Source: Bog-756 sp963699085
Lineage (GTDB): Bacteria; Actinomycetota; Acidimicrobiia; Acidimicrobiales; RAAP-2
Direction: 5' to 3'
DNA: 64,000 nt
NCBI GenBank assembly: GCA_963699085.1
Contig: CAVOTH010000003.1
Coordinates: 434,001 to 498,000, forward strand
Both the position numbers and the translations under genes were made by a program. Positions 35,691 through 46,728 of this stretch are shown piece after piece; positions within the stretch are counted from its first letter, which is position 1; every line of letters begins with the position of its first letter. The notes beneath the pieces are model-generated. The model was given only the letters and a program-made list of their open reading frames with translations, was not told the origin of the DNA and did no database searches.

Positions 35691-35767
35691 GTGGATAACT
35701 CCTTCGTTGTTAGTTGTGATCTGTGTTCTAGGTCTTCATGCTCAGGCGTCACCGCCGAACACGGGAT

Positions 35768-36517
35768 TTACGTCGCCACCCGGCCCCCATCGACCGCAAG
35801 CGTGACGCCGTGGACGAAACTGGCATCGTCACTGGCGAGGAAGACGATCGCCGCAGCGAGTTCCTCGGGCTCGGCAACGCGACCTGCTGGTGCCAGTGCT
35901 GCGTGCTGCATTCACCATCTCCGCGGGGACTGCTTCCATCATGCGAGTGCGCGTCGGGCCGGGGGCAACGGCGTTGACCCGAACGCCACTCGGGCCGTAT
36001 TCGGCGGCCCAGGCCTTCGTCAAGAGCTCGAGAGCTGCTCGGCTGGCGCCGTACAGGCCATGCCCGGCTGTCCAAAGCTGGCGACCATCGTGGAGACGTT
36101 GACGATCGAACCCCATCCGCGTTCGGCCATGGCCGGTGCCAGGGACGCGACAAGGAAGAACGGAACCTTGACGTTCACCGCGAAGCTCTCGTCGAACGCT
36201 GCTTCGGTGGCTTCGCTTGCTCGGTCCGATCAAGGCGACGCCAGCGTTGTTGATGAGGATGTCGACGTGGCCGTCACCTGCCTCAGTGGCCCACTCGACC
36301 AGGTCCTGGGCCGATTCAGATCGTTCAACGTAGTGAGCTGGAACGATGCACTGCCTCCGCTCCCTTCGATCTCGGCGACCACGTCTTTGGCTCGTTGTTC
36401 GTTGCGTCCGACAATCAGTACCTGAGCGCCGCGGGCGGCCAAGGCGCTGGCCGTGGCCTGGCCGATCCCGCTCGTCGAGCCCGTTACCAGGGCTGTCTTG
36501 CCGTTCAGATCAGTCAT
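35768..36517 (-). CDS. SDR-family oxidoreductase, multiply frameshifted
   Basis: A complete classical SDR of about 250 aa can be read only by changing frame at about 36335, 36225, 36068 and 35907. In order the pieces are: ALVTGSTSGIGQATASALAA; ILINNAGVALIGPS; FDESFAVNVKVPFFLVASLAP and SIVNVSTMVASFGQPGM; GLYGASRAALELLTKAWAAEYGPSGVRVNAVAPGP; and GRVAEPEELAAAIVFLASDDASFVHGVTLAVDGG up to TAA at 35768. Ser, Tyr and Lys of the active site are present. It is divergent from a TetR gene with two operator-like palindromes between them. Four indels in one gene suggest real decay or locally poor sequence. Confidence 0.75.
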
Positions 36518-36541
36518 GCGTTGTTTTCCTCTCGTCGAAAA

Positions 36542-36589
36542 TGGGTGGCACAACCCACTATGACAGGAAGGACTGGGTTGTGAAACCCA
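36542..36589. promoter_or_regulatory. Pair of TGGGTT-N4-AACCCA operators
   Basis: TGGGTG-GCAC-AACCCA (36542-36557) and TGGGTT-GTGA-AACCCA (36574-36589) are two copies of one palindrome, 32 bp apart centre to centre (three helical turns). They lie in the 94-bp gap between the divergent SDR and TetR genes and are strong candidates for cooperative TetR binding. Confidence 0.75.
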
Positions 36590-36611
36590 CAAATTCTGTT
36601 AGCATTGGCGC

Positions 36612-37217
36612 ATGGTCAACGAGACGAGTGACCGGCCGAAGCTCACGCCCAAGGGAGCACGCACCCGGGCACGGATAGTGGAGAACGCCGCCGCGCTGAT
36701 CCATGAGCGCGGAGTGGCGGGCACCACCTTGGAAGACGTCAAGGTGGCGGCGGAAGTCAGCGGCTCGCAGATGTACCACTACTTTCCCGACAAGGACGAC
36801 CTCGTGCAGGCGGTCATCGACTACCAGGCCGAGACCATCGTCAATCGCCAGCGGCACGCGCTCGGCAACGCGAACGGAGTCGAAGCCTGGCGGAACATGG
36901 TGATCACCGCAGCGAAGCGCACCAAAGCAAAAGGGGGCTGCCAACTTGGCTCGCTCGTTGGCCAACTCGCCGAGAGTGACCCCGAGGCCCGAGCGCTCAT
37001 CGCGGCAGGGTTCGATCAGTGGGCCGCCGCCATCAGCGATGGGCTGAGATCCCTTCATGCCGACGGGAAGCTCCCGTCGGACATCGACCCGGACGACCTC
37101 GCCACTACTCTGCTGGCCACCCTCCAAGGGGGACTTCTACTCGCCCAGGTACAGCAGAGTCCCCGTCCGTTCGAGACTGCCGTCAATACCCTTCTCGCCC
37201 TTGCCATCGGCAGATGA
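36612..37217 (+). CDS. TetR/AcrR transcriptional regulator
   Basis: A 201-residue intact TetR protein. The HTH is TTLEDVKVAAEVSGSQMYHYFPDKDDL, and the ligand domain contains AKGGCQLGSLVGQLAESDPEAR, typical of the YcdC/LmrA-like group. The paired palindromes directly upstream make autoregulation and control of the divergent SDR gene likely. Confidence 0.92.
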   Translation: MVNETSDRPKLTPKGARTRARIVENAAALIHERGVAGTTLEDVKVAAEVSGSQMYHYFPDKDDLVQAVIDYQAETIVNRQRHALGNANGVEAWRNMVITAAKRTKAKGGCQLGSLVGQLAESDPEARALIAAGFDQWAAAISDGLRSLHADGKLPSDIDPDDLATTLLATLQGGLLLAQVQQSPRPFETAVNTLLALAIGR

Positions 37218-37284
37218 GCCCAAGCCAGGATCAATCTCGGCCGTCAGAGCGGTCGTCTCACGGCTCTTGAATGTGGGCTGGCCT

Positions 37285-37617
37285 CGTCAAGATGATCGGA
37301 ACCCTGTGACAGCTCCACTCGTGGGGGAGATGTTCCACTTCGACCTCGATGGGACGGTAATTGTGGGCCGCTTCATCGAAGTAGATCCCCCACACCGAAT
37401 GCTGCTGAGATGGGACCATCAAGGAGCCGGCACGGCGACTTCGGAACCTACTTTCATTGAGATCACGCTTACAGCGACGGATGGTGGCACAAATGTGAAG
37501 GTGGAATTCTCCGGTCTAAGTGCTGAGGATGCCGCCTTCTATCCGCAAGTCTGGGAGCGTCACCTTGACCGGATCGCGGCTGCCATAGCTGGCGCCGAAT
37601 CAGCGCATGGCAACTGA
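37285..37617 (+). pseudogene. SRPBCC/AHSA1-like domain, N-terminally truncated
   Basis: The segment GEMFHFDLDGTVIVGRFIEVDPPHRMLLRWDHQGAG ... TFIEITLTATDGGTNVKVEFSGLSAEDAAFYPQVWERHLDRIAAAIAG is the C-terminal two thirds of an AHSA1-type START-like domain. The expected first 40-50 residues (the ALTDPARLAxWW-type segment) are absent, and no good start codon with a ribosome-binding site is present. It is probably a remnant; it could be a short protein from GTG 37305. Confidence 0.5.
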
Positions 37618-37811
37618 GCCTGGAGTCGCCTCTTCTGTGGTGAACCGTCACGTCCCCTTCGGGAAAAGTGATGCGACCGAAGCCGATGCCATCAATGTTC
37701 GAACCCCTGCCGGAGCGGCTGTTGAGTCTGCGGGCTTCGGGTATTTCTCACGGCTCCTCGTCACCGCTCGCAGAAGTAGCCGATCTTCAATCAGGCACTT
37801 TCTGCCGTACC

Positions 37812-38397
37812 TCACTGCTGCGGTACCTCTGACGTAGGGATGGCGTTGTCGACGAGGACGGCCGCGATGGCGGCGGCGGTGGCGAGGGTCTCGGCGTCGA
37901 GGACTCGGCTGCGGGCCGAGGCACCATCCAGCAGCAACGCCAGTTGTTCGCCGAGCCGTTCGGGGTCGGTGGCGCCAGCCTCGCGGGCGGTATCGGTGAG
38001 CCGCGCGGCAAAGGCTTCCTTGTAGTCGCGGGCGTAAACGCGTGCCGGGTGGCCCGGGTCGGGTATTTCGACGGCCGCTGCGATGAACGGGCACAGAGGC
38101 GAGTGGATGTCGAAGGCGGCGAGGAGTCGTTGCGCGGGGTGTGAGGTCGGTGCGGTCGAACACTTCAGGCAGGACGTCGGGATCGAATCGGCGTAGGCAT
38201 TCGGCGATCAGCTCGTCCTTGCCGGTGAAGTGCTGGTACAGCGTGCGCTTGGACACCTCGGCCACCGCGCAGATCTGGTCGATGCCGGTGCGGTTGATGC
38301 CCTGATCGCGGAACAGCTGTTGTGAAGCGCTGAGGATGCGCTCTCGTGCGCCCCTGCCGCGGCGCAGGCCTCGCGGCCCCTTCTCCAACTCCGTCAC
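37812..38397 (-). CDS. TetR/AcrR transcriptional regulator, frameshifted
   Basis: The HTH INRTGIDQICAVAEVSKRTLYQHFTGKDEL is in one frame up to FDRTDLTPR. After one extra base at 38132-38135 the ligand domain continues as QRLLAAFDIHSPLCPFIAAAVEIPDPGHPARVYARDYKEAFAARLTDTAREAG ... LLLDGASARSRVLDAETLATAAAIAAVLV to a stop at 37812. The total is about 195 aa. The start is GTG 38397, since the codons upstream read through the promoter. It is divergent from the SDR at 38516, and repeated 13-mers lie in the gap. Confidence 0.82.
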
Positions 38398-38426
38398 ACG
38401 CCCAGCGTAGCCCATCGGGTACCGAC

Positions 38427-38486
38427 CGGTGTACATAGCTTGCACATTCCCGTGTTACGTTAAGCAACCAGATCGGTGTACATAGC
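38427..38486. promoter_or_regulatory. Two direct repeats CGGTGTACATAGC in a divergent promoter
   Basis: CGGTGTACATAGC occurs at 38427-38439 and again at 38474-38486, 47 bp apart, each containing the palindromic core TGTACA. They flank the TetR and SDR promoters and are likely binding sites of this TetR protein. Confidence 0.7.
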
Positions 38487-38515
38487 ATCGGCGGCGGATG
38501 TTGAACGGAGTACTC

Positions 38516-39250
38516 ATGGGAAAGCTCGATGGCAAGGTCGCGGTGATCACAGGCGGGACAAGCGGTATGGCGCTGGCCGGTGCCAAGTTGTTCGTCGACG
38601 AAGGGGCTCACGTCTTCATCTCGGGCCGACGGAAGGACGCGCTGGACGAAGCCGTCAAGCTGATCGGCCGGAACGTGACCGGCGTGCAAGCCGATTCGGC
38701 CGACCTCGACGATCTGGACCGACTGTTCGAGACCGTCAAGCAGGAAAAGGGCACGGTCGACGTGTTGTGGGCAAGTGCTGGGGTGGGCGAGCAGGGCAGG
38801 CTCGGCGAGATCACCGAGGAGCAGTTCGATGCCGCCTTCTCGCTGAACGCCCGCGGCACGCTGTTCACGGTCCAGAAGGCCCTGCCGCTGTTCAACGACG
38901 GAGGCTCGATCTTCATGACCGGGTCGAACGCTTCGCTCCGGGGCTACCCCGATTGGAGCGTGTACGCAGCGAGCAAGGCCGTGCTGCCCGCCTACGCACG
39001 GGTGTGGGTGGCCGAGCTGAGGGACAGGAAGATCCGGGTGAACGTGCTGACCCCCGGCCAGGTCGCCTCGCCGATGATGGAAGAGGTGATGGACGCGGAG
39101 ATGAAGGCGCAGTTCGAATCCATGATCCCGCGGCGAGCGATGGGCCGCCCTGAGGAGATCGCGTCGGTCGCGTTGTTCCTCGCCTCGGACGACTCGAGCT
39201 ACGTCAATGGCATGGAGCTGGTCGTCGACGGCGGCACCACGGTGATCTGA
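38516..39250 (+). CDS. Short-chain dehydrogenase/reductase (SDR)
   Basis: A 244-residue classical SDR. GGTSGMALAGA is a slightly altered TGxxxGxG motif (Gly-rich loop with Ala at the third Gly). ADSADLDDLDRLF, WASAGVGEQG, TGSNASLRGYPDWSVYAASKA (YxxxK) and the C-terminal YVNGMELVVDGGTTVI follow. The ATG at 38516 is preceded by GGAG at 7 bp. It is controlled from the divergent TetR region and followed by an F420 reductase gene 68 bp later. Confidence 0.92.
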   Translation: MGKLDGKVAVITGGTSGMALAGAKLFVDEGAHVFISGRRKDALDEAVKLIGRNVTGVQADSADLDDLDRLFETVKQEKGTVDVLWASAGVGEQGRLGEITEEQFDAAFSLNARGTLFTVQKALPLFNDGGSIFMTGSNASLRGYPDWSVYAASKAVLPAYARVWVAELRDRKIRVNVLTPGQVASPMMEEVMDAEMKAQFESMIPRRAMGRPEEIASVALFLASDDSSYVNGMELVVDGGTTVI

Positions 39251-39318
39251 GCACGAGCCATCACGCCAGCAAGACCCTCACGACCAACTGATCCAGACAC
39301 CACGAAGGAGCACATGTC

Positions 39319-39936
39319 ATGACCACCATCAGCATCATCGGCTCGGGCAACATGGCCACCGCCATCGGCACCCGGGCGGCGAAGCACGGCCACACCATCG
39401 AGATCATGAGCCGCAACACCGCCAAAGCTCAGGCGCTTGCCGACCAGATCGGCAACGGAGCCACCGTCGGCACGTTTGGGGCAAGGCCGGCGGGTGACAT
39501 CGTCATCGTGGCCGTCCTGTACACCGGCGCGGTTGAAGTGGTCGCGCACTACGGCGATGCGCTGTCCGGCAAGATCCTCGTCGACATCACCAACCCGTTC
39601 AACGCCGACGTCACCGGACTCGTGACCACCGCGGGCGACTCGGTGTCCCAGCAGATCGCCGCCGCCGCCCCCGAAGGCACACACGTCGTGAAAGCCTTCA
39701 ATTCGATCCTCCACGACGTCCTTGCTCAAGACAAGCCCGTGGACGTGTTCTTCGCCGGCGACGGCGCCGAGGCGAAGGCGCGCGTCGCGGCGTTTCTGGA
39801 GAGCTTGGACATGCGGCCCCTCGACGCAGGAGGGCTCGAGATGACCTCGGTCCTTGAATGGGCCGGCATCCTCCTGGTGGGCCTGGCACGCAACGGCGCC
39901 GGCTTCGACATCGCCTTGGGAGCCAAAACACTCTGA
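39319..39936 (+). CDS. NADPH-dependent F420 reductase-like protein
   Basis: A 205-residue Rossmann protein of the F420_oxidored group. It starts MTTISIIGSGNMATAIGTRAAKHGHTIEIMSRN, with a GxGxxA dinucleotide loop, then DIVIVAVLYTGAVEVV, LVDITNPFN and HVVKAFNSILHDVL, all typical of F420H2:NADP+ oxidoreductases and relatives. It may recycle F420 for the luciferase-like enzymes in this window; the short family also contains members that act with NADPH alone. It is co-directional with the SDR upstream. Confidence 0.85.
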   Translation: MTTISIIGSGNMATAIGTRAAKHGHTIEIMSRNTAKAQALADQIGNGATVGTFGARPAGDIVIVAVLYTGAVEVVAHYGDALSGKILVDITNPFNADVTGLVTTAGDSVSQQIAAAAPEGTHVVKAFNSILHDVLAQDKPVDVFFAGDGAEAKARVAAFLESLDMRPLDAGGLEMTSVLEWAGILLVGLARNGAGFDIALGAKTL

Positions 39937-39983
39937 AGGAGCCTGACCCGCTCGACCGGATAGACAGATCTGAACTGGATGAA

Positions 39984-40118
39984 GTCCCAGGTCAGGGAGG
40001 GGTTCGAACATCGCCATTTGCCTTGGTTCGGAAGATCCAATGAAATACCGACTCTGACCAGGGAAAACGTTGTAATTCCGACAACGGGTGGAGGTAAGGG
40101 GATTCGAACCCCTGACCT
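39984..40118. repeat. Dispersed repeat, copy B, running into tRNA-Ala
   Basis: CCCAGGTCAGGGAGGGGTTC ... CCAGGGAAAACGTTG ... GTGGAGGT ... TTCGAACCCC aligns block by block with 18935-19075. The right-hand 30 bp are the 3' part of the tRNA-Ala gene. Confidence 0.6.
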
Positions 40119-40161
40119 CTTGACTGCCAGTCAAGCGCTCTACCAACTGAGCTATACCCCC
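40089..40161 (-). tRNA. tRNA-Ala (anticodon GGC)
   Basis: The minus strand folds as a 73-nt cloverleaf. The acceptor is GGGGGTA/TACCTCC with the G3:U70 alanine identity pair, followed by discriminator A. The D-arm is AGCTCAGTTGGTAGAGC. The anticodon stem CTTGA/TCAAG carries loop CTGGCAG (anticodon GGC), and the T-arm is AGGGGTTCGAACCCCT. No CCA is encoded. It reads Ala GCC codons. Confidence 0.97.
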
Positions 40162-40380
40162 GAAGCCGGATCAGGTTATCAGCACGGCACCGGGGCTCCG
40201 AATCGAATTGCAGCCCGACGGGCGTAGGTCGCCGGGCGCCGTACCCACCCGCCTCGCCCGCCCGACGATAATTCCGGACCGCCCTTATCTACGATTGCGA
40301 TCGGGCAGACGGGTCCGGGCGCAGTATTTCCTGCTTCCTGGGCGTTATGGCCGCCACACGGGCACGACGAAGGGGCACAG

Positions 40381-41578
40381 ATGGGTGAATCGGTGGAGTA
40401 TCGCAACGGGGTATTCGTGGCCAGCACTCCGCCGGGGTCAGTCGACCATGCCGAAACAGGGACGACGACCGCCACGGCATTGATGGTTCGACCACCGGAG
40501 CACCTGGCAGCGGTGGACACGCCCGGCGCACTGTCCACCGTCGAGCAGCCTCCCGCCGGACCCCTCGGACCGGTTGAGAAGCCGGCGCCTTCCGCCGGGG
40601 GAGCCCGTCGCGTCGCCATGGCCACCATCGCCACCGCCCTGATCGCCGCCGTCGCCTTCGGTGCCGCCGCCTTCGGTGGCGCCATCGGGTCGCATCCGGG
40701 CACACCCGGCTCGGCGCGGGGTGCACTGGGTGCCGCCGCAGCCAACTCGGCCGACGCATCGTCAGTGGCCTTCACCCTGTCGGCCACCCATTCCACCTCG
40801 TCGACCGTGACCACCCTGGTGTCGGGCACCGGTGCCGTCGACCTGAAGACCGACACGGGCCGCCTGTCGGCCACGATTCCCGCTCTGGCGAGCATCGTCG
40901 GCAGCGGGCAGGACTCCGTCAACGTCGATCACCGACGGATCCTCGGTCTACCTCGGCTCACCGGCGCTGTCCTCCCTGACCGGATCCACCAGATGGCTTC
41001 GGGTCGGCCTGCCTCAGGGATCCGGATCGGCAAACGTCGACTCCTCGACCCTGGCCGTGCTGGCCGACCCCTCGCAGTTACTCGGTCTACTGTCGTCGAT
41101 CGGCGGCCAGGTGACCACCGTCGGCAATGTCCAGCTCGACGGGGTCCAGACCACCGAATACCGGACCACGGTCACCGTGTCCGAACTGGCCGCCCGCGCC
41201 GGACTCTCCACCGACTCGACACTGGGCGCGCACGTCGCCAAAATCCTCAGTCAGCTCGGCAACACGTCGGTGCCGGTCACGGCGTGGGTCGGAACTGACG
41301 GGTACGTCCGCCAGATATCCGCATCCCTCGACCTGTCCCAAGCCACCCTCGGTGGCCTGGTGGGCGACCTGGTCGGTACTTCCCTCAACGGATCGTCGTC
41401 CAGCCATTCGACTTCGGCGACCGACGTGACCGTCGGCTTCTCCCAGTACGGCGAGCCGGTCAACGTGACGGTGCCGCCGGCGTCGCAGGTCACTGACGTC
41501 AATCGCGCCCTCTCCTCGGTCTCGGGCATCGTCTCCGAAGTCGGGCACGCCTTGTCGGGCATCGTCGCCAGGTTCTGA
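40381..41578 (+). CDS. Membrane-anchored hypothetical protein, frameshifted
   Basis: About 398 aa when two frames are joined. The N-terminal 75 residues are cytosolic and Pro/Ala-rich. One membrane helix follows at about 78-100 (VAMATIATALIAAVAFGAAAFG), then an extracytoplasmic part. The first frame ends its sense near GSGQDSVNV. One extra base at about 40936 restores ITDGSSVYLGSPALSSLTGS ... LADPSQLLGLLSSIGGQVTTVGNVQLDGVQTTEYRTTVTV to the stop at 41578. The pattern resembles LolA/LppX-like lipid-binding or DUF2092-type folds, but this is uncertain. It lies 68 bp upstream of leuS. Confidence 0.7.
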
Positions 41579-41646
41579 CCCCACCTTTACCAGCACCTGC
41601 CCCGGTCGACAGGGGCCGAGGGTCGCGCCCGGTACGATCGTCCCCC

Positions 41647-44157
<2,511 letters not shown>

Positions 44158-44215
44158 CCTGGGTCCCGGCATTGCGCTGACCGCGCCAGGGTCGTTGTGG
44201 GGGTCGAGGGCCGCG

Positions 44216-45230
44216 TCAGCTCGGCACTTTGATGTCGGCCAGAACCTCGGCCCAGCGTTCCACTCCGATGCCGGACGGCGCGTAGACATTGAAGCGGTCG
44301 ATCAGTCCGACGTAGCGCGACCGTGACCTTGGCGGCGATGGAGTCGAGCGGTCCGACGATGGCGAAGGCGTCGAGGACCTCGTCGTCGATGAGTCCGGTC
44401 ATGTCGTCCCAGGCACCGCGCTTGGACAGCGTGTTGAGCTCGGTCTGCAGATCCCCCCATCCATGCAGCTCGAGCACCAGTCGGTAGGCCGGCGTCGAAC
44501 CGTAGAAGGCCAGTTGCTTCCGGGTGGCCGCCGCTGACTTTGCGAACGCCTCGTCGTCGAGTCCGGTCACGATCATGCCCGGGTAGGAGGTCTGGACATC
44601 CGTACGTGTCCGGCCGCTGGCGGCCAGGCCCCGTTCGAGCGCGGGGAGGGTGACCTCGCGCAGGTACCGCTCGGTGGTGAACGGATGGGCCAGCAGCCCG
44701 TCGGCCACCTCACCGGCGACCTCGGTCATCAGCGGACCCACCGCCGCCAGGAAGATGGGCGGGTTGCCGAACGGGTTGGGGCCCGGGTCGAACATCGGGG
44801 TCATGAGGGTGTGACGGTAGTACTCCCCCCGGAAGCGGAGACGGCTGCCGTCGGCCCAGCTGGCCCAGATGGCGCGCACGGCCAGGACGAGCTCGCGCAT
44901 CCTCGGGGCCGGGTGCGACCAGGGCATCGAATAGCGCTTCTCGATATGGGGTTTGATCTGGCTCCCGAGGCCCAGCATGAACCGGCCCTGGGCCAGGGTC
45001 TGCAGGTCGTTGGCCGTCACCGCCAAGGTCATCGGGTTGCGGGCGAAGGCCACGGCGATCCCGGTGCCGACCTGGAGATGCTCGGTGTGCTCGGCGGCGA
45101 GCACCAATGGCAGGAACGGGTCGTGGCTGGTCTCGGCCGACCAGATGCCGTCATAGCCGGAAGCTTCGGCCACTGTGGCCTGGGCGATCACCCCGGTCGG
45201 GTCGAATGGGAGGGTCCCGTCGACGAGCAT
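44216..45230 (-). CDS. LLM class F420-dependent oxidoreductase (TIGR03617-like), frameshifted
   Basis: A luciferase-like TIM barrel of about 338 aa. ATVAEASGYDGIWSAETSHDPFLPL, GTGIAVAFARNPMTLAVTANDLQTLAQGRFMLGLGSQIKPHIEKRYSMPW and GEVADGLLAHPFTTERYL are diagnostic. The frame departs from family sequence after DSIAAKVT. One extra base at about 44326 restores SRYVGLIDRFNVYAPSGIGVERWAEVLADIKVPS and a stop at 44216. Without correction the frame runs on antisense into leuS. The start ATG 45230 matches the family N-terminus (MLVDGTL). Confidence 0.88.
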
Positions 45231-45327
45231 GGGCCACGGTAGCAAGCGGGCCGATTGGCGGCGGCCGGCGCCAAGAAATCTCATTGGGTAGTTGCGTAAC
45301 CACCCTCCGTGTCAGCACAATTGGTGA

Positions 45328-45839
45328 GTGAGCACCGACGGCCTCTTTCAGCCCGTTCCTCGACCGGTCCCCGAACTGGCGTCGACCGCGGTGTCCGACG
45401 ATGATCGGAACCGTTACGGGGTTCTGCTCGACCATGCCGCCGAACGGGGCCTGCTGTCACCGACCGAATACCGAGAGACGACTGGTCAGCTGGCGGAGGC
45501 CCCGTCGATCGAGGACCTGCAGAGAATCGTCACCGAGCTGCCGGCATTCGACCTGTCCGGTGCGCCGGCGGCGATCACCGAAACGACGGGGCGGCCCGGC
45601 GCGCCCGGCCGGGTCCGACCTCCCCGATCCGGCCGCTCTCGACTCGGCGCTGTGGGCGAGCCTGACGCCGGCGTCATCGCAGGCGCGCATCCGACAACCA
45701 GTGGCTGATCCTCGGGCTGATGGTCGTGATACTGATCGTCGCCATGGTGGTGCTGGCCTTGGTGGCCGCGCACATGGCCCACACCCATCACACCGCGTTC
45801 GGCGCCAAGGTCGACCTGTTCACTCCGACTCGCCTCTGA
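45328..45839 (+). CDS. DUF1707-type small membrane protein, frameshifted
   Basis: About 170 aa after joining three frames. The N-terminal VSDDDRNRYGVLLDHAAERGLLSPTEYRETTGQLAEAPSIEDLQRIVTELPAF is a DUF1707-like helical module. The following SDLPDPAALDSALWASLTPASSQARI is in a second frame (shift about 45600). The third frame (shift about 45693) gives DNQWLILGLMVVILIVAMVVLALVAAHMAHTHHTAFGAKVDLFTPTRL, one membrane helix, ending at 45837-45839. It is convergent with the PAC2 gene, overlapping by 20 bp. Confidence 0.65.
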
Positions 45840-46728
45840 GGAACTGCTCCAGCTCGGCGGCGATCTCGTCGCCGCTGGGCAGGTCCGAGGCGAACCCCAG
45901 TGGGGTGCCTTCCTCGGAGTCGATGGCCTCTTCGAGTCTCCGGACCATTTCCAGGTGGTCGGGATTGGCGGCGATGAGCTCGTCAACCTGGGCCCGCGAC
46001 GCCTCCCCGGCCGTGCGCAACTCGACGGTGTCGAGCACGGTCCCGGTGACGGCGCACAGCCCTTCGATCAGGGCGGCGCTGGCCTCGGGGTAGGGCATGG
46101 CCGACACGTAGTGGGGCACCCGTGCCCACAGTCCGATCACCGGGATACCGGCGGCACCCAGTGCCACTTCGAGCGCGGCATGCACACCGGCGGGCACCTC
46201 CAGGGTCCCGTGGACGGTGCCCACCCGACCGGCCAGGTCGGCCGACTGCGGGGGGACGGTGGAGGCCAGGCGCACCGGTCGGGTATGAGGGGTGGGTGCC
46301 GGAAAGGCACCGAGCCCGACCACGGTGCGGACGCCGAGATTGCGGGTGATCCCCACCACCGCCTCGATGAAGGTGCGCCAGGCGAAATCCGGCTCGGGGC
46401 CGGCCAGATAGAGCAGGTCGGCGCCGACACGATCCTTGCCGGTCAGCAGCCGGATGGTCGGCCAGGTCAGCTCGGTGGTGACCCCGTCCTCGAGCCGGGC
46501 GATCGGCCGCCGGGCCCGCTGGTCGATCAACGGTTCGGTGTCGAAGGTGGCGACCAGTGTCGTCGGCGACCCGGTGAGCAGGTGGGCGATGGCGGCCGAG
46601 GCCCCCATGCCGGCATCGACCCATCCCTCGAGGGCCACGACCAGGACCGGGCGCTCGAGCCGGCTGCCCGACGGGTCGCCCCACCCCGGTTCGTAGGAGT
46701 AGAGGTCGGACGCCTCGTACCGACTCAC
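45820..46728 (-). CDS. PAC2-family protein (proteasome assembly chaperone 2-like)
   Basis: A 302-residue protein. RLERPVLVVALEGWVDAGMGASAAIAHLL, FDTEPLIDQRARRP and VVGLGAFPAPTPHTRPVRLAST are typical of actinobacterial PAC2 (COG2047-like) proteins, which are linked to the proteasome or to ATP-grasp proteins in several genomes, with no proven reaction. The GTG start overlaps the APH-like gene stop (GTGA). In the raw sequence it appears fused to that gene only because of the upstream indel. Confidence 0.85.
   Translation of the reverse strand: MSRYEASDLYSYEPGWGDPSGSRLERPVLVVALEGWVDAGMGASAAIAHLLTGSPTTLVATFDTEPLIDQRARRPIARLEDGVTTELTWPTIRLLTGKDRVGADLLYLAGPEPDFAWRTFIEAVVGITRNLGVRTVVGLGAFPAPTPHTRPVRLASTVPPQSADLAGRVGTVHGTLEVPAGVHAALEVALGAAGIPVIGLWARVPHYVSAMPYPEASAALIEGLCAVTGTVLDTVELRTAGEASRAQVDELIAANPDHLEMVRRLEEAIDSEEGTPLGFASDLPSGDEIAAELEQFLRGESE

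Noticed and set aside
37690..37710. Isolated GTTCGAACCCC motifs at 9.57, 15.77, 34.38 and 37.70 kb as tRNA genes
   Set aside because: They resemble a T-loop but no acceptor, D or anticodon arms can be folded around them.
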